64,000 nucleotides of DNA from Delphinus delphis. Its lineage: Eukaryota; Chordata; Mammalia; Artiodactyla; Delphinidae. The position numbers and the translations under genes were made by a program. The notes beneath the pieces were generated by a model. It saw only the letters and a program-made list of their open reading frames with translations, did not search any database and was not told the origin of the DNA. The DNA lies in NCBI RefSeq assembly GCF_949987515.2, contig NC_082695.1, positions 89,052,104-89,116,103 on the forward strand. The letters run 5' to 3'. Shown one piece after another: positions 20,851 to 33,510 of the stretch; the stretch's first letter is position 1; each line of letters opens with the position of its first letter.

Positions 20851-23800
20851 TTCGGGGAAGGGTTAGGGTTAGGGTTCAGGCTAGGGTTAGGGTTAGGGGA
20901 CGGAGACGGTTTAGGGTCCAGGGGAGGGTACGGCAACGCTTTAGGGGGAGCGTACGTGTGAGGGCGCGGGTTAGTGTTAGCGTACGGGTTAGGATTAGGG
21001 GACGGGTGAGGGTCAGGCTTCGGGGAAGGGTTAGGGTTAGGGTTCGCGCTAGGGTTAGGGTTAGGGGACGGGGACGGTTTAGGGTCCAGGTGAGGGTACG
21101 GCAACGCTTTAGGGGGAGCGAACGTGTGAGGGCGTGGGTTACTGTTAGCGTACGGGTTAGGATTAGGGGACGGGTGAGGGTCAGGCTTCGGGGAAGGGTT
21201 AGGGTTAGGGTTCGGGCTAGGGTTAGGTTTAGGGTACGGGGACGGTTTAGGGTCCAGGTGAGGGTACGGCAACGCTTTAGGGGGAGCGTACGTGTGAGGT
21301 CGCGGGTTAGTGTTAGCGTACGGGTTAGGATTAGGGGACGGGTGAGGGTCAGGCTTCGGGGAAGGGTTAGGGTTCGGGCTAGGGTTAGGGTTAGGGGACG
21401 GGGACGGTTTAGGGTCCAGGGGAGGGTACGGCAACGCTTTAGGGGGAGCGTACGTGTGAGGGCGTGGGTTAGTGTTAGTCTACGGGTTAGTATTAGGGGA
21501 CGGGTGAGGGTCAGGCTTCGGGGAAGGGTTAGGGTTAGGGTTCGGGCTAGGGTTAGGGTTAGGGGACGGGGACGGTTTAGGGTCCAGGTGAGGGTACGGC
21601 AACGCTTTAGGGGGAGCGTACGTGTGAGGGCGCGGGTTAGTGTTAGCGTACGGGTTAGGATTAGGGGACGGTGAGGGTCAGGCTTCGGGGAAGGGTTAGG
21701 GTTAGGGTTCGGGCTAGGGTTAGGGTTAGGGGACGGGGACGGTTTAGGGTCCAGGTGAGGGTACAGCAACGCTTTAGGGGGAGCGTACGTGTGAGGGCGC
21801 GGGTTAGTGTTCGCGTACGGGTTAGGATTAGGGGACGGGTGAGGGTCAGGCTTCGGGGAAGGGTTAGGGTTAGGGTTCAGGCTAGGGTTAGGGTTAGGGG
21901 ACGGGGACGGTTTAGGGTCCAGGGGAGGGTACGGCAACGCTTTAGGGGGAGCGTACGTGTGAGGGCGCGTGTTAGTGTTAGCGTACGGGTTAGGATTAGG
22001 GGACGGGTGAGGGTCAGGCTTCGGAGAAGGGTTAGGGTTAGGGTTCGGGCTAGGGTTAGGGTTAGGGGACGGGGACGGTTTAGGGTCCAGGTGAGGGTAC
22101 GGCAATGCTTTAGGGGGAGCGTACGTGTGAGGGCGCGGGTTAGTGTTAGCGTACGGGTTAGGATTAGGGGACGGGTGAAGGTCAGGCTTCCGGGAAGGGT
22201 TAGGGTTAGGGTTCGGGCTAGGGTTAGGGTTAGGGGACGGGGACGGTTTAGGGTCCAGGTGAGGGTACGGCAACGCTTTAGGGGGAGCGTACGTGTGAGG
22301 GCGTGGGTTAGTGTTAGCGTACGGGTTAGGATTAGGGGACGGGTGAGGGTCAGGCTTCGGGGAAGGGTTAGGGTTCGGGCTAGGGTTAGGGTTAGGGGAC
22401 GGGGACGGTTTAGGGTCCAGGGGAGGGTACGGCAACGCTTTAGGGGGAGCGTACGTGTGAGCGCGCGGGTTAGTGTTAGCCTACGGGTTAGGATTAGGGG
22501 ACGGGTGAGGGTCAGGCTTCGGGGAAGGGTTAGGGTTAGGGTTCGGGCTAGGGTTAGCGTTAGGGGACGGGGACGGTTTAGGGTCCAGGTGAGGGTACGG
22601 CAACGCTTTAGGGGGAGCGTACGTGTGAGGGCGCGGGTTAGTGTTAGCGTACGGGTTAGGATTAGGGGACGGGTGAGGGTCAGGCTTCGGGGAAGGGTTA
22701 GGGTTAGGGTTCGGGCTAGGGTTAGGGTTAGGGGATGGGGACGGTTTAGGGTCCAGGTGAGGGTACGGCAACGCTTTAGGGGGAGCGTACGTGTGAGGGC
22801 GCGGGTTAGTGTTAGCGTACGGGTTAGGATTAGGGGACGGGTGAGGTTCAGGCTTCGGGGAAGGGTTAGGGTTAGGGTTCGGGCTAGGGTTAGGGTTAAG
22901 GGACGGGGACAGTTTAGGCTCCAGGGGAGGGTACGGCAACGCTTTATGGGGAGCGTACGTGTGAGGGCGCGGGTTAGTGTTAGCGTACGGGTTAGGATTA
23001 GGGGACGGGTGAGGGTCAGGCTTCGGGGAAGGGTTAGGGTTAGGGTTAGGGTTCGGGCTAGGGTTAGGGTTAGGGGACGGGGACGGTTTAGAGTCCAGGT
23101 GAGGGTACGGCAACGCTTTAGGGGGAGCGTACGTGTGAGGGCGCGGGTTAGTGTTAGCTTACGGGTTAGGATTAGGGGACGGGTGAGGGTCAGGCTTCGG
23201 GGAAGGGTTAGGGTTAGGGTTCGGGCTAGGGTTAGGGTTAGGGGATGGGGACGGTTTAGGGTCCAGTGGAGGGTATGGCAATGCTTTAGGGGGAGCGTAC
23301 GTGTGAGGGCGCGGGTTAGTGTTAGCGTACGGGTTAGGATTAGGGGACGGGTGAGGGTCAGGCTTCGGAGAAGGGTTAGGGTTAGGGTTCGGGCTAGGGT
23401 TAGGGGACGGGGACGGGACGGTTTAGGGTCCAGGGGAGGGTACGGCACCGCTTTAGGGGGAGCGTGCGTGTGAGGGCGCGGGTTAGTGTTAGCATACGGG
23501 TTAGTATTAGGGGACGGGTGAGGGTCAGGCTTCGGGGAAGGGTTAGGGTTAGGGTTCGGGCTAGGGTTAGGGTTAGGGGACGGGGACGGTTTAGGGTCCA
23601 GGTGAGGGTACGGCAACGCTTTAGGGGGAGCGTACGTGTGAGGGCGCGGGATAGTGTTAGCGTACGGGTTAGGATTAGGGGACGGGTGAGGGTCAGGCTT
23701 CGGGGAAGGGTTAGGGTTAGGGTTCGGGCTAGGGTTAGGGTTAGGGGACGGGGACGGTTTAGTGTCCAGGGGAGGGTACGGCAACGCTTTAGGGGGAGAG

Positions 23801-26800
23801 TACGTGTGAGGGCGCGGGTTAGTGTTAGCGTACGGGTTAGGATTAGGGGACGGGTGAGGGTCAGGCTTCGGGGAAGGGTTAGGGTTAGGGTTCGGGCTAG
23901 GGTTAGGGTTAGGGGACGGGGACGGTTTAGGGTCCAGGTGAGGGTACGGCAACGCTTTAGGGGGAGCGAACATGTGAGGGCGTGGGTTACTGTTAGCGTA
24001 CGGGTTAGGATTAGGGGACGGGTGAGGGTCAGGCTTCGGGGAAGGGCTAGGGTTAGCGTTCGGGCTAGGGTTAGGGTTAGGGGACGGGGACGGTTTAGGG
24101 TCCAGGTGAGGGTACGGCAACGCTTTAGGGGGAGCGTACGTGTGAGGGCGCGGGTTAGTGTTAGCGTACGGGTTAGGATTAGGGGACGGTTGAGTGTCAG
24201 GCTTCGGGGAAGGGTTAGGGGTAGGGTTCGGGCTAGGGTTAGGGTTAGGGGATGGGGACGGTTTAGGGTCCAGGGGAGGGTACGGCAACGCTTTAGGGGG
24301 AGCGTACGTGTGAGGGCGCGTGTTAGTGTTAACGTACAGGTGAGGATTAGGGGACGGGTGAGGGTCAGGCTTCGGAGAAGGGTTAGGGTTAGGGTTCGGG
24401 CTAGGGTTAGGGTTAGGGGACGGGGACGGTTTAGGGTCCAGGTGAGGGTACGGCAATGCTTTAGGGGGAGCGTACGTGTGAGGGCGCGGGTTAGTGTTAG
24501 CGTACGGGTTAGGATTAGGGGACGGGTGAAGGTCAGGCTTCCGGGAAGGGTTAGGGTTAGGGTTCGGGCTAGGGTTAGGGTTAGGGGACGGGGACGGTTT
24601 AGGGTCCAGGTGAGGGTACGGCAACGCTTTAGGGGGAGCGTACGTGTGAGGGCGCGGGTTAGTGTTAGCGTACGGGTTAGGATTAGGGGACGGGTGAGGG
24701 TCAGGCTTCGGAGAAGGGTTAGGGTTAGGGTTCGGGCTAGGGTTAGGGGACGGGGACGGGACGGTTTAGGGTCCACGGGAGGGTACGGCACCGCTTTAGG
24801 GGGAGCGTGCGTGTGAGGGCGCGGGTTAGTGTTAGCGTACAGGTTAGGATTAGGGGACGGGTGAGGGTCAGGCTTCGGGGAAGGGTTAGGGTTAGGGTTC
24901 GGGGTAGGGTTAGGGTTAGGGGACGGGGACGGTTTAGGGTCCAGGTGAGGGTACGGCAACGCTTTAGGGGGAGCATACGTGTGAGGGCGCGGGATAGTGT
25001 TAGCGTACGGGTTAGGATTAGGGGACGGGTGAGGTCAGGCTTCGGGGAAGGGTTAGGGTTAGGGTTCGGGCTAGGGTTAGGGTTAGGGGACGGGGACGGT
25101 TTAGTGTCCAGGGGAGGGTACGGCAACGCTTTAGGGGGAGAGTACGTGTGAGGGCGCGGGTTAGTGTTAGCGTACGGGTTAGGATTAGGGGACGGGTGAG
25201 GGTCAGGCTTCGGGGAAGGGTTAGGGTTAGGGTTCGGGCTAGGGTTAGGGTTAGGGGACGGGGACGGTTTAGGGTCCAGGTGAGGGTACAGCAACGCTTT
25301 AGGGGGAGCGTACATGTGAGGGCGCGGGTTAGTGTTAGCGTACGGGTTAGGATTAGGGGACGGGTGAGGGTCAGGCTTCGGGGAAGTGTTAGGGTTAGGG
25401 TTCAGGCTAGGGTTAGTGTTAGGGGACGGGGACGGTTTAGGGTCCAGGGGAGGGTACGGCAACGCTTTAGGGGGAGTGTACGTGTGAGGGCGCGGGTTAG
25501 TGTTAGCCTACGGGTTAGGATTAGGGGACGGGTGAGGGTCAGGCTTCGGGGAAGGGTTAGGGTTAGGGTTCGGGCTAGGGTTAGGGTTAGGGGATGGGAC
25601 GGTTTAGGGTCCAGGTGAGGGTACGGCAACGCTTTAGGGGGAGCGTACGTGTGAGGACGCGGGTTAGTGTTAGCGTACGGGTTAGGATTAGGGGACGGGT
25701 GAGGGTCAGGCTTCGGGGAAGGGTTCGGGTTAGGGTTCGGGCTAGGGTTAGGGTTAGGGGACGGGGACGGTTTAGGGTCCAGGGGAGGGTACGGCAACGC
25801 TTTAGGGGGAGCGTATGTGTGAGTGCGCGGGTTAGTGTTAGTGTACGGGTTAGGATTAGGGGACGGGTGAGGGTCAGGCTTCGGGGAAGGGTTAGGGGTA
25901 GGGTTCGGGCTAGGGTTAGGTTTAGGGGATGGGGACGGTTTAGGGTCCAGGTGAGGGTACGGCAACGCTTTAGGGGGAGCGTACGTGTGAGGGCGCGGGT
26001 TAGTGTCAGCCTACGGGTTAGTATTAGGGGACGAGTGAGGGTCAGGCTTCGGGGAAGGGTTAGGGTTAGGGTTCGGGCTAGGGTTAGTGTTAGGGGACGG
26101 GGACGGTTTAGGGTCCAGGGGAGGGTACGGCAACGCTTTAGGGGGAGCGTACGTGTGAGGGCGCGGGTTAGTGTTAGCGTACGGGTTAGGATTAGGGGAC
26201 GGGTGAGGGTCAGGCTTCGGGGAAGGGTTAGGGTTAGGGTTCGGGCTAGGGTTAGGGTTAGGGGACGGGGACGGTTTAGGATCCAGGGGAGGGTATGGCA
26301 ACGCTTTAGGGGGAGCGTACGTGTGAGGGCGCGGGTTAGTGTTAGCGTACGGGTTAGGATTAGGGGACGGGTGAGGTTCAGGCTTCGGGGAAGGGTTAGG
26401 GTTAGGGTTCGGGCTAGGGTTAGGGTTAGGGGACGGGGACAGTTTAGGGTCCAGGGGAGGGTACGGCAACGCTTTAGGGGGAGCGTACGTGTGAGGGCGT
26501 GGGTTAGTGTTAGCGTACGGGTTAGGATTAGGGGACGGGTGAGGGTCAGGCTTCGGGGAAGGGTTAGGGTTAGGGTTCGGGCTAGGGTTAGGGTTAGGGG
26601 ACGGGGACGGTTTAGAGTCCAGGTGAGGGTACGGCAACGCTTTAGGGGGAGCGTACGTGTGAGGGCGCGGGTTAGTGTTAGCGTACGGGTTAGGATTAGG
26701 GGACGGGTGAGGGTCAGGCTTCGGGGAAGGGTTAGGGTTAGGGTTCGGGCTAGGGTTAGGGTTAAGGGACGGGGACGGTTTAGGGTCCAGGGGACGGTAC

Positions 26801-29800
26801 GGCAACGCTTTAGGGGAAGCGTACGTGTGAGGGCGCGGGTTAGTGTTAGCCTACGGGTTAGGATTAGGGGACGGGTGAGGGTCAGGCTTCGGGGAAGGGT
26901 TAGGGTTAGGGTTCGGGCTAGGGTTAGGGTTAGGGGACGGGGACGGTTTAGGGTCCAGGGGAGGGTACGGCAACGCTTTAGGGGGAGCGTACGTGTGAGG
27001 GCACGGGTTAGTGTTAGCATACGGGTTAGTATTAGGGGACGGGTGAGGGTCAGGCTTCGGGGAAGGGTTAGGGTTAGGGTTCGGGCTAGGGTTAGGGTTA
27101 GGGGACGGGGACGGTTTAGGGTCCAGGGGAGGGTACGGCAACGCTTTAGGGGGAGCGTACGTGTGAGGGCGCGGGTTAGTGTTAGCGTACGGGTTAGGAT
27201 TAGGGGACGGGTGAGGGTCAGGCTTCGGGGAAGGGTTAGGGTTAGGGTTCGGGCTAGGGTTAGGGTTAGGGGACGGGGACGGTTTAGGGTCCAGGTGAGG
27301 GTACGGCAACGCTTTAGGGGGAGCGAACGTGTCAGGGCGTGGGTTACTGTTAGCGTACCGGTTAGGATTAGGGGACGGGTGAGGGTCAGGCTTCGGGGAA
27401 GTGTTAGGGTTAGGGTTAGGTTTCGGGTTAGGGTTAGGTTTAGGGTATGGGGACGGTTTAGGGTTCAGGGGAGGGTACGGCAACGCTTTAGGGGGAGCGT
27501 ACGTGTGAGGGCGCGGGTTAGTGTTAGCCTACGGGTTAGGATTAGGGGACGGGTGAGGGTCAGGCTTCGGGGAAGGGTTAGGGTTAGGGTTCGGGCTAGG
27601 GTTAGGGTTAGCGGACGGGGACGGTTTAGGGTCCAGGGGAGGGTACGCCAACGCTTTAGGGGGAGCGTACGTGTGAGGGCGCGGGTTAGTGTTAGCGTAC
27701 GGGTTAGGATTAGGGGACGGGTGAGGGTCAGGCTTCGGGGAAGGGTTAGGGTTAGGGTTCGGGCTAGGGTTAGGGTTAGGGGACGGGGACGGTTTAGGGT
27801 CCAGGTGAGGGTACGGCAACGCTTTAGGGGGAGCGAACGTGTGAGGGCGTGGGTTACTGTTAGCGTACGGGTTAGGATTAGGGGACGGGTGAGGGACAGG
27901 CTTCGGGGAAGGGTTAGGGTTAGGGTTAGGTTTCGGGTTAGGGTTAGGTTTAGGGTACGGGGACGGTTTAAGGTTCAGGGGAGGGTACGGCAAAGCTTTA
28001 GGGGGAGCGTACGTGTGAGGGCGCGGGTTAGTGTTATCGTACGGGTTAGGAGTAGGGGACGGGTGAGGGTCAGGCTTCGGGGAAGGGTTAGGGTTAGGGT
28101 TCGGGCTAGGGTTAGGGTTAGGGTACGGGGACGGTTTAGGGTCCAGGTGAGGGTACGGCAACGCTTTAGGGGGAGCGTACGTATGTGGGCGCGGGTTAGT
28201 GTTAGCGTACGGGTTAGGATTAGGGGACGGGTGAGGGTCAGGCTTCGGGGAAGGGTTAAGCTTAGGGTTCGGGCTAGGGTTAGGGTTAGGGGACGGGGAC
28301 GGTTTAGGGTCCAGGGGAGGGTACGGCAACGCTTTAGGGGGAGCGTACGTGTGAGGGCGCGGTTTAGTGATAGCGTACGGGTTAGGATTAGGGGACGGGT
28401 GAGGGTCAGGCTTCGGGGAAGGGTTAGGGTTAGGGTTCGGGCTAGGGTTAGGGTTAGGGGACGGGGACAGTTTAGGGTCCAGGGGAGGGTACGGCAACGC
28501 TTTAGGGGGAGCGTACGTGTGAGGGCGTGGGTTAGTGTTAGCGTACGGGTTAGGATTAGGGGACGGGTGAGGGTCAGGCTTCGGGGAAGGGTTAGGGTTA
28601 GGGTTCGGGCTAGGGTTAGGGTTAGGGGACGGGGACGGTTTAGAGTCCAGGTGAGGGTACGGCAACGCTTTAGGGGGAGCGTACGTGTGAGGGCGCGGGT
28701 TAGTGTTAGCTTACGGGTTAGGATTAGGGGACGGGTGAGGGTCAGGCTTCGGGGAAGGGTTAGGGTTAGGGTTCGGGCTAGGGTTAGGGTTAGGGGACGG
28801 GGACGGTTTAGGGTCCAGGGGAGGGTACGGCAACGCTTTAGGGGGAGCGTACGTGTGAGGGCGCGGGTTAGTGTTAGCGTACGGGTTAGGATTAGGGGAC
28901 GGGTGAGGGTCAGGCTTCGGGGAAGTATTAGGGTTAGAGTTCGGGCTAGGGTTAGGGGACGGGGACGGGGACGGTTTAGGGTCCAGGGGAGGGTACGGCA
29001 ACGCTTTAGGGGGAGCGTGCGTGTGAGGGCGCGGGTTAGTGTTAGCATACGGGTTAGTATTAGGGGACGGGTGAGGGTCAGGTTTCAGGGAAGGGTTAGG
29101 GTTAGGGTTCGGGCTAGGGTTAGGGTTAGGGGACGGGGACGGTTTAGGGACCAGGTGAGGGTACGGCAACGCTTTAGGGGGAGCGTACGTGTGAGGGCGC
29201 GGGATAGTGTTAGCGTACGGGTTAGGATTAGGGGACGGGTGAGGGTCAGGCTTCGGGGAAGGGTTAGGGTTAGGGTTCGGGCTAGGGTTAGGGTTAGGGG
29301 ACGGGGACTGTTTAGGGTCCAGGTGAGGATACAGCAACGCTTTAGAGGGAGCGTACGTGTGAGGGCGCGGGTTAGTGTTAGCATACGGGTTAGGATTATG
29401 GGACGGGTGAGGGTCAGGCTTCGGGGAAGTGTTAGGGTTAGGGTTCAGGCTAGGGTTAGGGTTAGGGGACGGGGACGGTTTAGGGTCCAGGGGAGGGTAC
29501 GGCAACGCTTTAGGGGGAGCGTGCGTGTGACGGCGTGGGTTAGTGTTAGCGTACGGGTTAGGATTAGGGGACGGGTGAGGGTCAGGCTTCGGGGAAGGGT
29601 TAGGGTTAGGGTTCGGGCTAGGGTTAGGGATAGGGGACGGGGACGGTTTAGGGTCCAGGTGAGGGTACGGCAAAGCTTTAGGGGGAGCGAACGTGTGAGG
29701 GCGTGGGTTATTGTTAGCGTACGGGTTAGGATTAGGGGACGGGTGAGGGTCAGGCTTCGGGGAAGGGTTAGGGTTAGGGTTCGGGCTAGGGTTAGGTTTA

Positions 29801-32800
29801 GGGTACGGGGACGGTTTAGGCTTCAGGGGAGGGTACGGCAACGCTTTAGGGGGAGCGTACGTGTGAGGGCGCGGGTTAGTGTTAGCGTACGGGTTAGGAA
29901 TATGGGACGGGTGAGTGTCAGGCTGCAGGGAAGGGTTAGGGTTAGGGTTCGGGCTAGGGTTAGGGTTAGGGGACGGGGACGGTTTAGGGTCCAGGTGAGG
30001 GTACGGCAACGCTTTAGGGGGAGCGTAAGTGTGAGGGCGCGGGTTCGTGTTAGCGTACGGGTTAGGATTAGGGGACGGGTGAGGGTCAGGCTTCGGGGAA
30101 GGGTTAGGGTTAGGGTTCGGCCTAGGGTTAGGGTTAGGGGACGGGGACGGTTTAGGGTCCAGGTGAGGGTACGGCAACGCTTTAGGGGGAGCGTACGTGT
30201 GAGGGCGCAGTTTAGTGTTAGCCTACGGGTTAGGATTAGGGGACGGGTGAGGGTCAGGCTTCGGGGAAGGGTTAGGGTTCGGTCTAGGGTTAGGGTTAGG
30301 GGACGGGGACGGTTTAGGGTCCAGGGGAGGGTACGGCAACGCTTTAGGGGGAGCGTACGTGTGAGGGCGCGGGTTCGTGTTAGCGTACGGGTTAGGATTA
30401 GGGGACGGGTGAGGGTCAGGCTTCGGGGAAGGGTTAGGGTTAGGGTTCGGTCTAGGGTTAGGGTTAGGGGACGGGGACGGTTTAGGGTCCAGGTGAGGGT
30501 ACGGCAACGCTTTAGGGGGAGCGTACGTGTGAGGGCGCGGGTTAGTGTTAGCCTACGGGTTAGGATTAGGGGACGGGTGAGGGTCAGGCTTCGGGGAAGG
30601 GTTAGGGTTCGGGCTAGGGTTAGGGTTAGGGGACGGGGACGGTTTAGGGTCCAGGTGAGGGTACGGCAACGCTTTAGGGGGAGCGTACGTGTGAGGGCGT
30701 AGGATAGTGTTAGCGTACGGGTTAGGATTAGGGGACGGGTGAGGGTCAGACTTCGGGGAAGGGTTAGGGTTAGGGTTCAGGCTAGGGTTAGGGTTAGGGG
30801 ACGGGGACGGTTTAGGGTCCAGGGGAGGGTACGGCAACGCTTTAGGGGGAGCGTGCGTGTGAGGGCGCGGGTTAGTGTTAGCATACGGGTTAGGATTAGG
30901 GGACGGGTGAGGGTCAGGCTTCGGGGAAGGGTTAGGGTTAGGGTTCGGGCTAGGGTTAGGTTTAGGGTACGGGGACGGTTTAGGGTTCAGGGGAGGGTAC
31001 GGCAACGCTTTAGGGGGAGCGTACGTGTGAGGGCGCGGGTTAGTGTTAGCGTATGGGTTAGGAATATGGGACGGGTGAGGGTCAGGCTGCAGGGAAGGGT
31101 TAGGGTTAGGGTTCGGGCTAGGGTTAGGGTTAGGGGACGGGGACGGTTTAGGGTCCAGGTGAGGGTACGGCAACGCTTTAGGGGGAGCGTACGTGTGAGG
31201 GCGCGGGTTAGTGTTAGCATACGGGTTAGGATTAGGGGACGGGTGAGGGTCAGGCTTCAGGGAAGGGTTAGGGTTAGGGTTCGGGCTAGGATTACGGTTA
31301 GGGGACGGGGACGGTTTAGGGTCCAGGTGAGGGTACGGCAACGCTTTAGGGGTAGCGTACGTGTGAGGGCGCGGGTTCGTGTTAGCGTACGGGTTAGGAT
31401 TAGGGGACGGGTGAGGGTCAGGCTTCGGGGAAGGGTTAGGGTTAGGGTTCGGGCTAGGGTTAGGGTTAGGGGACGGGGACGGTTTAGGGTCCAGGTGAGG
31501 GTACGGCAACGCTTTAGGGGGAGCGTACGTGTGAGGGCGCAGTTTAGTGTTAGCCTACGGGTTAGGATTAGGGGACGGGTGAGGGTCAGGCTTCGGGGAA
31601 GGGTTAGGGTTCGGTCTAGGGTTAGGGTTAGGGTTAGGGGACGGGGACGGTTTAGGGTCCAGGGGAGGGTACGGCAACGCTTTAGGGGGAGCGTACGTGT
31701 GAGGACGCGGGTTCGTGTTAGCGTACGGGTTAGGATTAGGGGACGGGTGAGGGTCAGGCTTCGGGGAAGGGTTAGGGTTAGGGTTCGGTCTAGGGTTAGG
31801 GTTAGGGGACGGGGACGGTTTAGGGTCCAGGTGAGGGTACGGCAACGCTTTAGGGGGAGTGTGCTTGTGAGGGCACGGGTTAGTGTTAGCGTACGGGTTA
31901 GGATTAGGGGACGGGTGAGGGTCAGGCTTCGGGGAAGGGTTAGGGTTCGGGCTAGGGTTAGGTTTAGGGGACGGGGACGGTTTAGGGTCCAGGTGAGGGT
32001 ACGGCAACGCTTTAGGGGGAGCGTACGTGTGAGGGCGTGGGATAGTGTTAGCGTACGGGTTAGGATTAGGGGACGGGTGAGGGTCAGGCTTCGGGGAAGT
32101 GTTAGGGTTAGGGTTCGGGCTAGGGTTAGGGTTAGGGGACGAGGACTGTTTAGGGTCCAGGTGAGGGTACAGCAACGCTTTAGGGGGAGCGTACATGTGA
32201 GGGCGCGGGTTAGTGTTAGCGTACGGGTTAGGATTATGGGACGGGTGAGGGTCTGGCTTCGGGGAAGTGTTAGGGTTAGGGTTCAGGTTAGGGTTAGGGG
32301 ACGGGGACGGTTTAGGGTCCAGGGGAGGGTACGGCAACGCTTTAGGGGGAGCGTGCGTGTGAGGGCGCGGGTTAGTGTTAGCATACGGGTTAGGATTAGG
32401 GGACGGGTGAGGGTCAGGCTTCGGGGAAGGGTTAGGGTTAGGGTTCGGGCTAGGGTTACGGTTAGGGGACGGGGACGGTGTAGGGTCCAGGTGAGGGTAC
32501 GGCAACGCTTTAGGGGGAGCGTACGTGTGAGGGCGCGGGCTCGTGTTAGCGTACGGGTTAGGATTAGGGGACGGGTGAGGGTCAGGCTTCGGGGAAGGGT
32601 TAGGGTTAGGGTTCGGTCTAGGTTTAGGGTTAGGGGACGGGGACGGTTTAGGGTCCAGGTGAGGGTACGGCAACGCTTTAGGGGGAGCGTACGTGTGAGG
32701 GCGCGGTTTAGTGTTAGCCTACGGGTTAGGATTAGGGGACGGGTGAGGGTCAGGCTTCGGGGAAGGGTTAGGGTTCGGTCTAGGGTTAGGGTTAGTGTTA

Positions 32801-33510
32801 GGGGACGGGGACGGTTTAGGGTCCAGGGGAGGGTACGGCAACGCTTTAGGGGGAGGGTACGTGTGAGGGCGCGGGTTCGTGTTAGCGTACGGGTTAGGAT
32901 TAGGGGACGGGTGAGGGTCAGGCTTCGGGGAAGGGTTAGGGTTAGGGTTCAGTCTAGGGTTAGGGTTAGGGGACGGGGACGGTTTAGGGTCCAGGTGAGG
33001 GTACGGCAACGCTTTAGGGGGAGCGTACGTGTGAGGGCGCGGGTTAGTGTTAGCCTACGGGTTAGGATTAGGGGACGGGTGAGGGTCAGGCTTCGGGGAA
33101 GGGTTAGGGTTAGGGTTCGGGCTAGGGTTAGGGTTAGGGGACGGGGACGGTTTAGGGTCCAGGTGAGGGTACGGCAACGCTTTAGGGGGAGCGTACGTGT
33201 GAGGGCGTGGGATAATGTTAGCGTACGGGTTAGGAATAGGGGACGGGTGAGGGTCAGGCTTCGGGGAAGGGTTAGGGTTAGGGTTCGGGCTAGGGTTAGG
33301 GTTAGGGGACGGGGACTGTTTAGGGTCCAGGTGAGGGTACAGCAACGCTTTAGGGGGAGCGTACATGTGAGGGAGCGGGTTAGTGTTAGCGTACGGGTTA
33401 GGATTATGGGACGGGTGAGGGTCTGGCTTCGGGGAAGTGTTAGGGTTAGGGTTCAGGCTAGGGTTAGGGTTAGGGGACGGGGACGGTTTAGGGTCCAGGG
33501 GAGGGTACGG
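20851..33510 (+). repeat. Array zone 1: 168-bp units with GTACGT and 'ccaggggagg' variants
   Basis: Most units here read 'gagcgtacgtgtgag', and many carry 'gtccaggggagggtacgg' alternating with 'gtccaggtgagggtacgg'. The last 'ccaggggagg' occurs near 33495. Single units of 162 bp (21269-21431 and near 22370) and 174 bp (near 23045) differ by one hexamer. Local higher-order repetition is visible: 'gtgaaggtcaggcttccggg' at 22177 and 24528 (2351 bp), and 'tacggcaccgc' at 23441 and 24784 (1343 bp). Confidence 0.88.
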
